The notes under the pieces: generated by a model | Told to the model about the DNA's origin: nothing | The model's database searches: none | What the model saw: only the letters and a program-made list of their open reading frames with translations | Program-made: the position numbers and the translations under genes | Shown here: one piece after another, positions 25,363 through 34,503 of the stretch | Numbering within the stretch: the first letter of the stretch is position 1 | How the letters are laid out: each line of letters opens with the position of its first letter | Source: Microcaldota archaeon | GTDB lineage: Archaea; Micrarchaeota; Micrarchaeia; Micrarchaeales; CABMGC01 | Direction: 5' to 3' | Length of the DNA: 64,000 nt | NCBI GenBank assembly: GCA_021852055.1 | Contig: JAJZOD010000004.1 | Location: 1 to 64,000 of the forward strand

Positions 25363-26736
25363 ATGGTAATAAAAACATTCGCAAAAGCAAAGGAGTATCT
25401 TGAGTCAAGAATTCCGGTAGGTGTCCCTGATTCAAACATATACGGATTAGAACGGATACGTTTGCTTCTCGAGGTTATGAGAAATCCGCAAGATGCGTAT
25501 CCTACGGTTCATGTAGGCGGTACTGCAGGAAAAGGCTCAACATGCACAGTACTCTCACATATTCTAAACTGCGCGGGGTACAGGGTAGGCCTGCACGTGT
25601 CCCCGCACATTCAGGATATACGGGAGCGGGAACAGGTTAACGGCAGACTCGTGAGCGAGGACAAATTCGTGAAGCTTACAAATTATGTAAAACAGTGCTC
25701 TGAGGAAGTCGCCAATAACAGCGGATATGGCATGCCCACCTATTTTGAGATGCTTGTTGCCATGTCGTTCCAGCATTTCAAGGATGAAAAAGTAGACATT
25801 GCAGTAATAGAGGTAGGGCTTGGAGGCAGGCTTGACGGCACAAATGTAATAAACCCGAAAGTTGCAATCATAACCAATGTTGGACTTGACCATATGGAGA
25901 TACTCGGGAATACTGTTGAAAGCATAGCATCTGAAAAGACAGGAATAATAAAGGAGGGCATAGATGTAGTTTCTGGGGTAAGCGCGCCTTCGGTTGTAAG
26001 GATTGTGAAGAACCGTGCAAAAACAATGCACTGCAGACTCGACTTGCTTTATAAGGATATATCTTATACAATAAGAGAACACAGCACAGGAAGGAGCGTT
26101 TTTGACATTAATGTGCGCGGAATTAATTTTGAGAAGCTTGACACCGGCCTTCTTGGTGAACACCAAATGCAGAATATTGCGTTGGCAGTTGATGCGGCAC
26201 TCATGCTTGGAGAGCACGGCTTTGTCATAAAAGAGCAGGACATTAGAACTGCAATAAGGACATCAGCTGTACCGGGAAGATTTGAAACATTAGCCTATTC
26301 TCCAAGAATAATACTCGACGGCGCACATAATCAGATGAAAGCACATGCTCTTGTAAGCACACTGAAGGAGTACTGCAAGGGCATGCATATAAGGGTTGTA
26401 TTTGCAGCAAAAAAAGACAAGAGGGCAGGGGAGATCATATCCGAATTGTCCGAAATAACAGATAAATTTTATTTTACGCGGTTCGGTGTTGCAACAGACT
26501 TTGGAAAACGAATGGCTTACAGTCCGCAGAGCCTTGCGGCATTTGCAACCTCAGATTTTGAAGTATTTGATAAGCCTGGCAGGGCCTTGGAAAGAGCAAT
26601 ACAGGAGTCTGGCAAGTCAGACGTTATATGCATCACCGGGTCGCTGTACCTTGTAGGTGAACTTCGCAGTTATATGTTAGAAAAGAAACGTAATTTTGAG
26701 GTAACATTTAACCGCAGAATTGATTCTAGTAAGTAA
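25363..26736 (+). CDS. folC: Folylpolyglutamate / dihydrofolate synthase-like ligase
   Basis: A 457-residue Mur-ligase-fold enzyme. P-loop GGTAGKGSTC (about residues 51-60), the Omega-loop HVSPHIQDIREREQVNG, VIEVGLGGRLDGTNVI, TNVGLDHMEILG and the C-terminal LDGAHN are all FolC hallmarks. It adds glutamate to folate-like C1 carriers. Archaea may use it on modified pterins. Start ATG 25363. The stop is 30 bp before the next gene. Confidence 0.88.
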   Translation: MVIKTFAKAKEYLESRIPVGVPDSNIYGLERIRLLLEVMRNPQDAYPTVHVGGTAGKGSTCTVLSHILNCAGYRVGLHVSPHIQDIREREQVNGRLVSEDKFVKLTNYVKQCSEEVANNSGYGMPTYFEMLVAMSFQHFKDEKVDIAVIEVGLGGRLDGTNVINPKVAIITNVGLDHMEILGNTVESIASEKTGIIKEGIDVVSGVSAPSVVRIVKNRAKTMHCRLDLLYKDISYTIREHSTGRSVFDINVRGINFEKLDTGLLGEHQMQNIALAVDAALMLGEHGFVIKEQDIRTAIRTSAVPGRFETLAYSPRIILDGAHNQMKAHALVSTLKEYCKGMHIRVVFAAKKDKRAGEIISELSEITDKFYFTRFGVATDFGKRMAYSPQSLAAFATSDFEVFDKPGRALERAIQESGKSDVICITGSLYLVGELRSYMLEKKRNFEVTFNRRIDSSK

Positions 26737-26765
26737 TATATATCATAAAAAACATACTTATATGC

Positions 26766-28502
26766 ATGAGTTTTAGGTTTAGTGTAAAGACAAACTTAGG
26801 AAATTTCTTATGCACGCCAGTACAGACAGCCGCAAAGGTAGATTCAGAGCGCGGCAAGGAGTACATATTTGTAGGGTACCTCAGGAAAGGAGACAGGGTA
26901 TATGTAAGCAAGGTAGGTGCAGAACAAATTACGCTGGAAGACCATATTATACCGACACTGTGGTCTAGGTCGAGGGAGTACAGAGAGGACAGGAGGCAGG
27001 TTTTTAAATCCGGGACAACGGAAGTTCCGCGTGAAACATGGCTTAGCCATTATTTGAATTCGATTGCAGAAACCTCCAACGGAGCTACGGAAGCTGCAAG
27101 GCTTATACACGATGCAGTGCGCGTGATGCCTGAAGAACTTCGTTACTCGTATTCGGGAGTTGCGGCGTGGCTCAATAACGAAGTTATGTTTCCTGAGAAG
27201 CCAGAGGTGCTTCTTAAGCTGGCGGACGTTTTCCATGCACCGGTTTTGAGGGAGTGGACTTTGAGTATAATGAACCAGAATCAGATGCCGGTGAAGAGAT
27301 TAAGAATTATACACAGACAGATAAGGGCAAACTTGGCAAAGCCCATCGGAACACAAGGCAAATCCAGTACATTGGCGGATAGCGAAGATAAACATGCAGA
27401 AGAAAACCCACAGGCACACGTAAATGTTGGAAACTTAATCGGATTGATAAGGAGAGAATACGGGGAACATTCCTTAAGCGAGTTCGTAACTGTCGCGGAG
27501 GTCCTTGAGAATCCGCTACAGGTATCCACTGACAGTAAAAATGACGGAAGTGATCCTGCGCCTTCAGGCAGTTATGGTTTAAGCAGGAGGATTATAGGAT
27601 TTTCGTATACCAAGCCAGAGGAGCGATTAAACGTAATCGGAAAGTACGGTGAAGGGGCAGAAAGTAGCAAAAAATTAGAGATGGCTCTTTTACAGAGAAA
27701 AGAGTTAGCATGTGCACTTATGGAGCGGTTTAAACAGATTTTAAGTCCGATAGAAAGTGAGTGGATAGGCAGGTATGGCTATGATGATAAAAAAACATAC
27801 AATATAATTAACGGTGTGTTTTCAAATGCCTTGCTGTTAGGTAATACAAGCGCCGTAGGCCTTACAATTGATGAAATGAACATGTATAGGATAATTGCAA
27901 GCAGCAGGAAGGAACGTGATTTTATAAGAGGATTGCTTAATTTGACTGATAAGGATAGATTTTATGCAATGTTAAACGAGCATTGGAGAAAAATCGATTG
28001 TTCTGGCAGCATTGGCCCTTACAGAGAGCTTATAAACAGAATATACAACGATTCAGTTGTAGAGAAGTTTGTTGTAAGCAGAGAAGGGTTTCTCAGTATA
28101 TATGGTATCGATATTGATGGTATCAGGCATGTTCTCTCAAGCACTTTGGAGAATTTTAAATATTGGGGTAAAGAACAGCTCGTCCAGTCAATAGAACAAG
28201 AAATTAAGCATATTAAAAAAGTGTATCAGCATATTTCTGAGGATGCAGAATTCAACAGAATAATAAGCAGGGAAAAGGAGCTGCATATACCATTTGTGTT
28301 TAAATATGCACAGAGTGGTGGTTATTTGAGTGAGAGGAACTTTGAGCATGTTAAGAAACTGATGTTAGCATACGGTATCAAAACAATACCGAAAATTGAA
28401 TTCAAAATCAGTATTACAACCAACCAAAATCCACATTTAAATACAATGAATCCAGAGATTAGCATCCTGACAACGGACATGAATAGCTTTTACTCTTTGT
28501 AA
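26766..28502 (+). CDS. Large hypothetical protein, 578 aa
   Basis: A soluble protein with no motif I recognise. Residues 1-60 may be a small beta domain (FRFSVKTNLGNFLCTPV). Residues 95-195 are helical and include MPEELRYSYSGVAAWLNNEV, which could be a helix-turn-helix. A Ser/Asp/Glu linker follows (about 196-280), then a mostly helical C-terminal half (LLNLTDKDRFYAMLNEHW). No membrane span or signal. Start ATG 26766, about 25 bp after a TATA-like ATATATCATAAAA. It shares the folC direction but has its own promoter. Confidence 0.6.
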   Translation: MSFRFSVKTNLGNFLCTPVQTAAKVDSERGKEYIFVGYLRKGDRVYVSKVGAEQITLEDHIIPTLWSRSREYREDRRQVFKSGTTEVPRETWLSHYLNSIAETSNGATEAARLIHDAVRVMPEELRYSYSGVAAWLNNEVMFPEKPEVLLKLADVFHAPVLREWTLSIMNQNQMPVKRLRIIHRQIRANLAKPIGTQGKSSTLADSEDKHAEENPQAHVNVGNLIGLIRREYGEHSLSEFVTVAEVLENPLQVSTDSKNDGSDPAPSGSYGLSRRIIGFSYTKPEERLNVIGKYGEGAESSKKLEMALLQRKELACALMERFKQILSPIESEWIGRYGYDDKKTYNIINGVFSNALLLGNTSAVGLTIDEMNMYRIIASSRKERDFIRGLLNLTDKDRFYAMLNEHWRKIDCSGSIGPYRELINRIYNDSVVEKFVVSREGFLSIYGIDIDGIRHVLSSTLENFKYWGKEQLVQSIEQEIKHIKKVYQHISEDAEFNRIISREKELHIPFVFKYAQSGGYLSERNFEHVKKLMLAYGIKTIPKIEFKISITTNQNPHLNTMNPEISILTTDMNSFYSL

Positions 28503-28597
28503 ATTCAGTTTGTTCAGTTTGCTTTCCTTAGCAATAACGCATTGATTTTATAAATCGCTCTGCGTAGCAGCACCGCCAGAACGCATGTTTTATGTTG

Positions 28598-29065
28598 TCA
28601 ATGGAGTTTTTTCCCAATGCCGCTTCTTATTTTTTCTGCAGTTGCACTTAACTCTTCGGTGTTTTTTTGAGGGCCAAGCTGCGTGGTTATGTATCCTGGA
28701 TATCCTTCAAAGTAAATCCTCTTTTCTGCCCATATTTCCTCAAATTTCTCTTTTATCCCATGTACTGGATAAAGCTTAATGTGGAGATGGTTTATACCCA
28801 AACCTTCAACAACAAGCACTGTCCTTTTTGTCTTCAGGCCTTTGTCTAAAAGCTTCCCTACCTTCTTTGCTGCAAGCATGACTTCGGAGTACTCTGAATC
28901 CGGCATGTCAAATGCATAAGAATCAAAATGCGTTTTTGTGATTACAAGCGTAACCCCCTCCATGTTTGGATTTATGTCAAGAATTGCTATGTGCTTCTCA
29001 TCCTCCCATATCTTTATAGAGGGCATATCTCCTGCTATTATTTTACAGAAAATGCAGTTTTCCAT
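28598..29065 (-). CDS. HIT-family hydrolase
   Basis: A 155-residue histidine-triad protein. CIFCKIIAGDMPS at the N-terminus, then D.NP...G.TLVI.K and NHLHIKLYPVHG. The catalytic middle His is kept (HLH); the last His of the triad position is Lys, as in one HIT subgroup. These enzymes hydrolyse nucleotide phosphoramidates or dinucleotides. The C-terminal 30 residues extend beyond the core. Confidence 0.85.
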   Translation of the reverse strand: MENCIFCKIIAGDMPSIKIWEDEKHIAILDINPNMEGVTLVITKTHFDSYAFDMPDSEYSEVMLAAKKVGKLLDKGLKTKRTVLVVEGLGINHLHIKLYPVHGIKEKFEEIWAEKRIYFEGYPGYITTQLGPQKNTEELSATAEKIRSGIGKKLH

Positions 29066-29166
29066 TTAATCAGCTGTCAACAGCAATTAGACTGAGTATA
29101 AATTAATATGTTTTTGGGTGTTGCCGGGTTTGCGTGGGCAGCTGCTGCAGTATAACACGCGCTTAA

Positions 29167-30897
29167 TCATCTTTTCTTTAGGAATTTCAGCAGGTTCTCG
29201 GTATTTAGGGTGTTTATCACATCGTTCTTTTCAAGCCAGCCGCGCCTTGCAGTGCCTACACCGTAACGCATAAACATTAGATGCTGAGTCCGGTGCGAAT
29301 CAGTGTTTATTGAAAACTTTAGTCCGTACTCCCTTGCCTTGATTATGCTTTCATCATTGAGATCAAGCCGCTCTGGCTGACTGTTTACCTCCATTACAAC
29401 ATTGTTGTCTTTGGCGGCCTGGAATACCTTATCAAGATCAAGCTTTATCGGCTCCCTCGAATTTATCAAACGGCTCGTTGGATGCGCTATTATGTCAACA
29501 TCGCCGCTCTCTATGCAGCTTACAAGTCGCCTAGTCATGGATTCCTTGTCCATGTTCAGGCTCGTGTGTATGCTTGCAAGGACATAATCCATCTCTTTTA
29601 AAGCAGATTTACTAAAATCCAGGCTTCCGTCTTTGAGTATATCAGTCTCGGCGCTCTTAAACACAGTTATCTGTTTGCCTATCTTGTCATTCACTTTTTC
29701 TATCTCGTTTACATACTTTGCGAACCTTTGCTCGTCCATTCCGCGAGCTATGTACTCGCTTTTGGAATGATCCGTCATGCCTATATATTTATAGCCGAGC
29801 TTCAATGCCGCCAAAGCCATATCTTCTATGGTATCTGCACCGTCGCTGTTTGTGGAATGGACATGAAGATCTCCGCAAATGTCGCCCAATGCTACAGGCA
29901 CCGGCAGCTTGTCTTGAAGCGCAAGGTCTATCTCCCCACGATCCTCGCGCATTTCAGGCACAGGATACGCCATGCCCAGAATCTTGTATATCTCTGCCTC
30001 GTTTTGGCTTTCTATTATCTTTTCCCTTCTGTCGAACAGGCCATACTCATTGAGCTTGTAGCCCTTCTTTATGGCTATCTGCCGAACCTTGACATTGTGG
30101 CTCTTGTTGCCTATAAAGTACTGCATCGCAGCCCCAAAGCTTTCTTTTGGCACTACGCGTATATCGCAGCTTAAACCTATCTTAAGCCATACAGTGGATT
30201 TTGTCGGGCCTTTGAGAAGTACGCTTTCCACTTCATCGATCCTGGTAGCGAAGTCCATTGCCTCCTCTGGCTTCTCAGATATTATTAGTATGTCCAAATC
30301 CCCGACTGTTTCCTTCATGCGACGGGATGAGCCGGCTATCTCTGCACGCTCTACAAGCTTTGATTCAAGAAGCTTATGCAGTATAGCCTCAGCTTCTGGG
30401 AGCGCAGTGCCGAGAAGCATGCGGCTTGATGCAGCTTCAACTGAGGCTACGCCTTTCTTCAGCACGTCCTCGCTCTTTTCGCCGAAACCTTCGATGCTTC
30501 GTACCTTGTTTTTCTTTATGGCTTCCTGGAGGCCTTTCATGTCTTTTATGCCGAGCTCCTTATACAGCTTAAATGCTTTTTTAGAGCCAAGACCGCGCAC
30601 TTTTGTTAGGCTGGTGAAATCTATGGGATACTTTTTCTTCAGCTCATCATACTTCTTTATGTGCCCGGTTTTTACATACTCCTCTATCTTCTTTGCCAGG
30701 CCCTCTCCTATGCCTGAAAACTCCATAAGGCCTTTTATGCCCTTTTTGTTTAGTATGCCTGCAACATCCTCCTGAAGTTCCCTTATTGTCAGTGCTGCCT
30801 TGCGGTATGCACGTATCTCAAATATGCGCTTGCTGTCTTCTATCTCTATTATGTCAGCTATCTCATCGAAAATTTCCCCAATTCTCTTGTTTTCCAA
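29167..30897 (-). CDS. polX: Family X DNA polymerase with PHP domain (PolX)
   Basis: A 576-residue PolX. The N-terminal 8-kDa-like helix-hairpin-helix region includes FSGIGEGLAKKIEEYV and VRGLGSKKAFKLYKELG. The palm has GSSRRMKETVGDLDILI with the catalytic Asp pair. The C-terminal PHP domain starts GDLHVHSTNSDG with further metal ligands in GMTDHS and SAETDIL. It fills short gaps in base-excision repair; PHP supplies 3'-5' exonuclease or phosphatase activity. It lies 8 bp downstream of cca. Confidence 0.93.
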   Translation of the reverse strand: MENKRIGEIFDEIADIIEIEDSKRIFEIRAYRKAALTIRELQEDVAGILNKKGIKGLMEFSGIGEGLAKKIEEYVKTGHIKKYDELKKKYPIDFTSLTKVRGLGSKKAFKLYKELGIKDMKGLQEAIKKNKVRSIEGFGEKSEDVLKKGVASVEAASSRMLLGTALPEAEAILHKLLESKLVERAEIAGSSRRMKETVGDLDILIISEKPEEAMDFATRIDEVESVLLKGPTKSTVWLKIGLSCDIRVVPKESFGAAMQYFIGNKSHNVKVRQIAIKKGYKLNEYGLFDRREKIIESQNEAEIYKILGMAYPVPEMREDRGEIDLALQDKLPVPVALGDICGDLHVHSTNSDGADTIEDMALAALKLGYKYIGMTDHSKSEYIARGMDEQRFAKYVNEIEKVNDKIGKQITVFKSAETDILKDGSLDFSKSALKEMDYVLASIHTSLNMDKESMTRRLVSCIESGDVDIIAHPTSRLINSREPIKLDLDKVFQAAKDNNVVMEVNSQPERLDLNDESIIKAREYGLKFSINTDSHRTQHLMFMRYGVGTARRGWLEKNDVINTLNTENLLKFLKKR

Positions 30898-30905
30898 TAA
30901 ACCAT

Positions 30906-32282
30906 CTATACACTGAGCCGGCCCATAAGCTCGGTATAGGCTCCCTCAGCATACTCCTTTGGTATCTTATCAACAAATAATTTTGCGCCTTTGAGGTTTA
31001 TCTCCTTTCTTTTCGATATTTTATTGCCTTTTATTACAGACCTTAGCACGGCTTCCAGTGTTTTGTATTTGTTAGGCTCAAGGGCATGCAGAGACCCGTC
31101 CTTTATTGTCAATCCCAAGGCATTTTTATGGCTGCGCAGGAAGTTCTCAGCAGCATACCTCCTAAATGCATCAGGGCCTTTCAACAGCCTTGCTCCTATT
31201 TTCTCATCCGGAGCAATAAAAAGTAGAAAGCCCTTTGTGCTACTAATCCATGGCACTATAAGATAAACTTTAAAGCCAAACCTTGATATATAGTCCGCAA
31301 GTATTTCTGATTCTCTGCGCAGCTGCGGCCATATCACATCCTCGCTTTTGTTAGGTACGTTGAGGACAAGGAGAAAAGACCGCATGCTCATTTCTTTTAT
31401 GAAATTGTTTACAAGACCTCCCACTTTAGTTGATGAAAAGCCTCCCCCGTAGAACTCTTTTATATCAGGCTTTTCGATGAATCTTCTTGCAGCAATGACA
31501 AACCTTGACAGTGAATCTATTGATGCCCCTGCAGCCACATTCCTTTCAGGGTCCACAGGGTCTACAACAACAAACTCGCTGCTGAAGCGTTCTGCCAGTT
31601 CTTTGTCATTAGAGTGGCCTTTCTTTGTGTCCAGGACAACCGGCAGCTGAAATGACGATGCACTTTTTAGAAGGGACTCGAGTGAGCCGAAGTAGTATAT
31701 CAGGAGCTCGCAGAGATATCCGGAGAAGCCTGAAGTTTTTACTTCTGCACCGTATATATTGTGGGCTTTGAGAAAATATTTCAGCAGGCGCACGTCGTTC
31801 CTCTGCTTGTCAGTTAAATTGGAATTTATGAACTCCGTGTGCAGAGGCGTCCTGTCAACAGAAGTAGCAAGGCGTTCTATGTTGTCTATCTTCAGTGCCG
31901 GCACTACATCCACTTTTATGCCGCGGGATTTGATAAAAAGCTGCACGTAGGGATGCTCTGCATATTTTATCTCGTATTTGTCGGATTTGCTTTTTCCGAT
32001 GACTTTTTTGCCATACGACAGTCCGAGCTTTATCAGTTCGCTGCGCTTTGTATTTTGCGGAAACAGCAGAAACAGGTCGATGTCGGAATCTCCTTTGAGA
32101 TTTGTGCTTTTTGATATCGAACCGGTAACGCGCAGCTCAACGTATGGGGGCACTATTTTCCTGAGCCTTTCCATAAGCCAGTTTACATTTGATACTGTCT
32201 GCCTCACTTCATTTTTAGTTGGGATAATCTCGGGAAGAACCCTTTTGAATACGTCCCTTGCCTTCCTGCTTTTTGCATCCAT
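30906..32282 (-). CDS. cca: CCA-adding tRNA nucleotidyltransferase (class I, archaeal)
   Basis: A 458-residue class I enzyme. Its active site is visible as GSISKSTNLKGDSDIDLFLLFP (Gly-Ser ... DxD, about residues 54-75), then VDVVPAL with the third carboxylate. The length fits the archaeal family. Needed because tRNAs here do not encode CCA. Likely co-transcribed with polX. Confidence 0.93.
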   Translation of the reverse strand: MDAKSRKARDVFKRVLPEIIPTKNEVRQTVSNVNWLMERLRKIVPPYVELRVTGSISKSTNLKGDSDIDLFLLFPQNTKRSELIKLGLSYGKKVIGKSKSDKYEIKYAEHPYVQLFIKSRGIKVDVVPALKIDNIERLATSVDRTPLHTEFINSNLTDKQRNDVRLLKYFLKAHNIYGAEVKTSGFSGYLCELLIYYFGSLESLLKSASSFQLPVVLDTKKGHSNDKELAERFSSEFVVVDPVDPERNVAAGASIDSLSRFVIAARRFIEKPDIKEFYGGGFSSTKVGGLVNNFIKEMSMRSFLLVLNVPNKSEDVIWPQLRRESEILADYISRFGFKVYLIVPWISSTKGFLLFIAPDEKIGARLLKGPDAFRRYAAENFLRSHKNALGLTIKDGSLHALEPNKYKTLEAVLRSVIKGNKISKRKEINLKGAKLFVDKIPKEYAEGAYTELMGRLSV

Positions 32283-32325
32283 ACAAACATGATTATTAAC
32301 TATAGCTATATAAAGAAACTATATG

Positions 32326-32670
32326 TCATTGCCTTTTCTGCTGGGCATTCTGCTTATGGTCCTGTGCCTGCAGGCCGTCCGATTTATCTTCAATGTTTAT
32401 CTTTGTTCCGATTAGTGATATTTTGTATCCTATACTTGCAAACAGGAACAGTATCAGGACCTCTATAATATAGTATGAACTCGTCCTTATTGAACTGCTG
32501 GCGTTTGAAGTGAGAGCGCTTATAGACGCATTTATATTGGCGCTTTGCTGTTGCTGCGGCTGCAGGGCGTTTGCTGCCTGAACATCGGTGTAGACAGTAT
32601 ACCCTAGATACAGAGCCAAAAGTATGATTGCCACTCCCACAATTATGAGCACATCCCCTTTGTAAGACAT
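32326..32670 (-). CDS. Small two-span membrane protein
   Basis: A 114-residue protein with one TM near the N-terminus (VLIIVGVAIILLALYLGYTVY), a Gln/Asn/Ser-rich extracytoplasmic loop (about residues 30-65), a second TM (YIIEVLILFLFASIGYKI) and a polar tail. I chose ATG 32670 (SYKGDVL follows); an in-frame ATG at 32724 would add 18 residues. Function unknown. Confidence 0.6.
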   Translation of the reverse strand: MSYKGDVLIIVGVAIILLALYLGYTVYTDVQAANALQPQQQQSANINASISALTSNASSSIRTSSYYIIEVLILFLFASIGYKISLIGTKINIEDKSDGLQAQDHKQNAQQKRQ

Positions 32671-32789
32671 AATACCACAATTATATTTCGTAGTAGCGCT
32701 TATTAATATTATTGTAACCTTCAATTAAAAGAATCAATTAAAAGAAGTCAAGAATGTTTATAAGAACCATTGGATAGATTATATGGCAT

Positions 32790-32899
32790 GGGCTCTTAGC
32801 TCAGGAGCAGAGCGTTCCGTTCGCAAGGAATTTCTTAAAAGAGATTTCATCAAGGATCGAAAAACGGAAAGGTCGCGGGTGCGAATCCCGCAGAGTCCA
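32790..32899 (+). tRNA. tRNA-Ala(CGC) with intron
   Basis: 110 nt. Acceptor GGGCUCU/AGAGUCC carries the G3:U70 pair that specifies Ala, with A discriminator. Anticodon stem UUCCG/CGGAA, loop UUCGCA + A, anticodon CGC. A 38-nt intron at 32826-32863 interrupts at the canonical 37/38 position. Mature length 72 nt with a short D loop. Confidence 0.93.
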
Positions 32900-32900
32900 T

Positions 32901-32923
32901 AAAACTTCTTGGGAAGAAGTTTT
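32901..32923 (+). terminator. Hairpin directly after tRNA-Ala
   Basis: A perfect 10-bp stem AAAACTTCTT-GGG-AAGAAGTTTT starts 2 bp after the tRNA, ending in a short T run. A second hairpin AAGCCCGC-TT-GCGGGCTT is at 32953-32970. Either could aid termination or 3' processing; archaeal terminators are usually simple T tracts, so the role is inferred. Confidence 0.45.
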
Positions 32924-33020
32924 ATCAAGAAGCTGAAGTAGAATCAAGAGACAAGCCCGCTTGCGGGCTTGGTACAGTTATACAGTTATAGGTAGATTTG
33001 CACCATATTGTTTTATACCA

Positions 33021-33242
33021 TTAATTTATTATCTCAACAGTTTTTTCTCTGGCCTTTGCCCCGTGTATTATAGACACGTTTGCCTTTTTCACTTTGAAAT
33101 ATGACGCAAGTATTTTAACGACTGCCATATTTGCATTCCCTTCGATTGGTTTTTCTCTTATCTTGAGTTTATAACTTCCTTGGCCTGTTAGTTCAACAGA
33201 CTCTGTTTTTGAATTTGGGATTACCCTGATTTTTATTATCAT
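33021..33242 (-). CDS. DUF167 family protein
   Basis: A 73-residue protein of the DUF167/YggU family. IRVIPNSKTESVELTG at the N-terminus, then KLKIREKPIEGNAN and VSIIHGAKAREKTVEI are characteristic. Small alpha/beta fold; function unknown. Stands alone. Confidence 0.88.
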   Translation of the reverse strand: MIIKIRVIPNSKTESVELTGQGSYKLKIREKPIEGNANMAVVKILASYFKVKKANVSIIHGAKAREKTVEIIN

Positions 33243-33328
33243 TTAGATCATGCCCGAAACTGCCTTGGTTTGAAACAATGTCAACACAATAAAACAACAT
33301 ATAGATTTTGTAAAATTTAATTGCACTA

Positions 33329-33979
33329 TTATGCTCCCAGCTTAAGTACATGTTCTAGAAGTACCTCTTCAGGCTGTGCCCCTTCTAGGTGCACAGAATC
33401 ATTAATGACGGTTCTAGGCACTCCCATTACATTATACTGAGTTGACAGTTCCATGAATTCCTGGGCTTCTATCATAGCTGCGCGTATCCTGCTGTTCTCC
33501 ATGGCAAACTGATGCGCCAACCGGACTGCGCCTGGGCAGTAAGGGCATGAAGGCGTCACAAATACTTTTATATCGATCGGTTTACTAACCTTCTTAAGCT
33601 GTTCCTTTGTTGTATCGGACAGACTTGTTACGCCTTTTGAAGCTTCTATTATATCCTCAACGAGCGATGAAAATTCATAACCGGCAGGTATCCCAAAATA
33701 GAGCACATTGTATATCTTCTTGCCGCCCACAACGATAGCAGGAACCTTATCTACACCCAAAAACTTAGCCTCCTTCTGGTTTTTGTTTATGTCGTACACA
33801 GTTAGGGTAATCCTCTTATCAAGCTCCGACAACTCTTTCACGAGTTCCATAGTTGCCTTGCAGTATGGGCACTTCTCGCTGGATAAATCATGAAAAAGGA
33901 ACAGATTTACGTTCCCAGACATTTCCTTAGCAAAAACTTCCGATACCTGTTTCTTGTTCTCATCATTGATAAAAACCAT
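33329..33979 (-). CDS. Protein disulfide oxidoreductase (tandem glutaredoxin fold)
   Basis: A 216-residue PDO. Two thioredoxin folds each carry a CPYC active site: the first near residue 37 (KCPYCKATM), the second near 144 (SCPYCPGA), with cis-Pro motifs VPAIV and VPRTV. These enzymes make or rearrange disulfides in cytoplasmic proteins in archaea. The next gene upstream is the PadR regulator on the same strand, 38 bp away. Confidence 0.92.
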   Translation of the reverse strand: MVFINDENKKQVSEVFAKEMSGNVNLFLFHDLSSEKCPYCKATMELVKELSELDKRITLTVYDINKNQKEAKFLGVDKVPAIVVGGKKIYNVLYFGIPAGYEFSSLVEDIIEASKGVTSLSDTTKEQLKKVSKPIDIKVFVTPSCPYCPGAVRLAHQFAMENSRIRAAMIEAQEFMELSTQYNVMGVPRTVINDSVHLEGAQPEEVLLEHVLKLGA

Positions 33980-34017
33980 TCAATCTCCTCATTATCATAA
34001 ACGCAAGAACAGTGCAA

Positions 34018-34377
34018 TCAGTCGAAGAGGTCCTTCAGTCTCCGCATGCCTCCAAACCATTCCTCCTCAAACTCCTTGTATCCAACAATTGCTTCACTGC
34101 CGCCACTGGTTATCTTATATTGCCTTCGTGCCTTCTCGCCTTTTGATCCCAAAGATACAGGGCGTATGTAACTATTCTTGCTCAACCATGCAAGTGAAGG
34201 ATACACTGCAGCAGGCCCTGGTTTCCACAGCCCATGTGACCTATTTGATATCTCTTCCATTATTTCAAAGCCATGCATGGGCCTTTTCGATAACAGAAAA
34301 AGTATGTACGGTTTCAGCATGCCCTGAGGTATCATGTTGACCTTAAAAGGGCCGCATTTGCAATATCTTGCCGCCAT
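34018..34377 (-). CDS. PadR-family transcriptional regulator
   Basis: A 119-residue winged-helix regulator. MLKPYILFLLSKRPMHGFEIMEEI and GPAAVYPSLAWLSKNSYI are the PadR pattern, followed by the wing RRQYKIT. The N-terminus has two Cys (CKC) that could bind metal or sense redox. I chose ATG 34377, after an in-frame TTG. A perfect palindrome (34386-34407) sits 9 bp upstream, a likely autoregulatory operator. It may also control the disulfide oxidoreductase downstream. Confidence 0.85.
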   Translation of the reverse strand: MAARYCKCGPFKVNMIPQGMLKPYILFLLSKRPMHGFEIMEEISNRSHGLWKPGPAAVYPSLAWLSKNSYIRPVSLGSKGEKARRQYKITSGGSEAIVGYKEFEEEWFGGMRRLKDLFD

Positions 34378-34385
34378 CAAATCAG

Positions 34386-34407
34386 CATATATCGGTTCTG
34401 ATATATG
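34386..34407. promoter_or_regulatory. Palindromic operator of padR
   Basis: CATATATC-GGTTCT-GATATATG, a perfect 8-bp inverted repeat with a 6-bp spacer, directly before the PadR start. PadR dimers bind such ATAT-rich palindromes. Overlaps the promoter. Confidence 0.65.
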
Positions 34408-34453
34408 TTCTTATATAGAAATAGATATATAACACTTTGTATGCGATGGGCTT

Positions 34454-34503
34454 TGCTCAAAAAGTAGATTCTGCTCAGAAAGTCTGAATCTTGCTCATAA
34501 AGT
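34454..34503 (+). repeat. Three iteron-like TGCTCANAAAGT repeats, left
   Basis: TGCTCAAAAAGT (34454), TGCTCAGAAAGT (34472) and TGCTCATAAAGT (34492), at 18- and 20-bp spacing. The last touches the stop codon of the GNAT gene. Identical motifs recur at the other end of the segment. Confidence 0.75.

Noticed and set aside
30071-30775. A 234-codon plus-strand open frame opposite polX
   Set aside because: Fully inside the PolX gene on the other strand, Ser/Phe-rich translation typical of an antisense shadow.
32953-32970. Second hairpin after tRNA-Ala as a rho-independent terminator
   Set aside because: No T tract follows, so it was mentioned only with the first hairpin.
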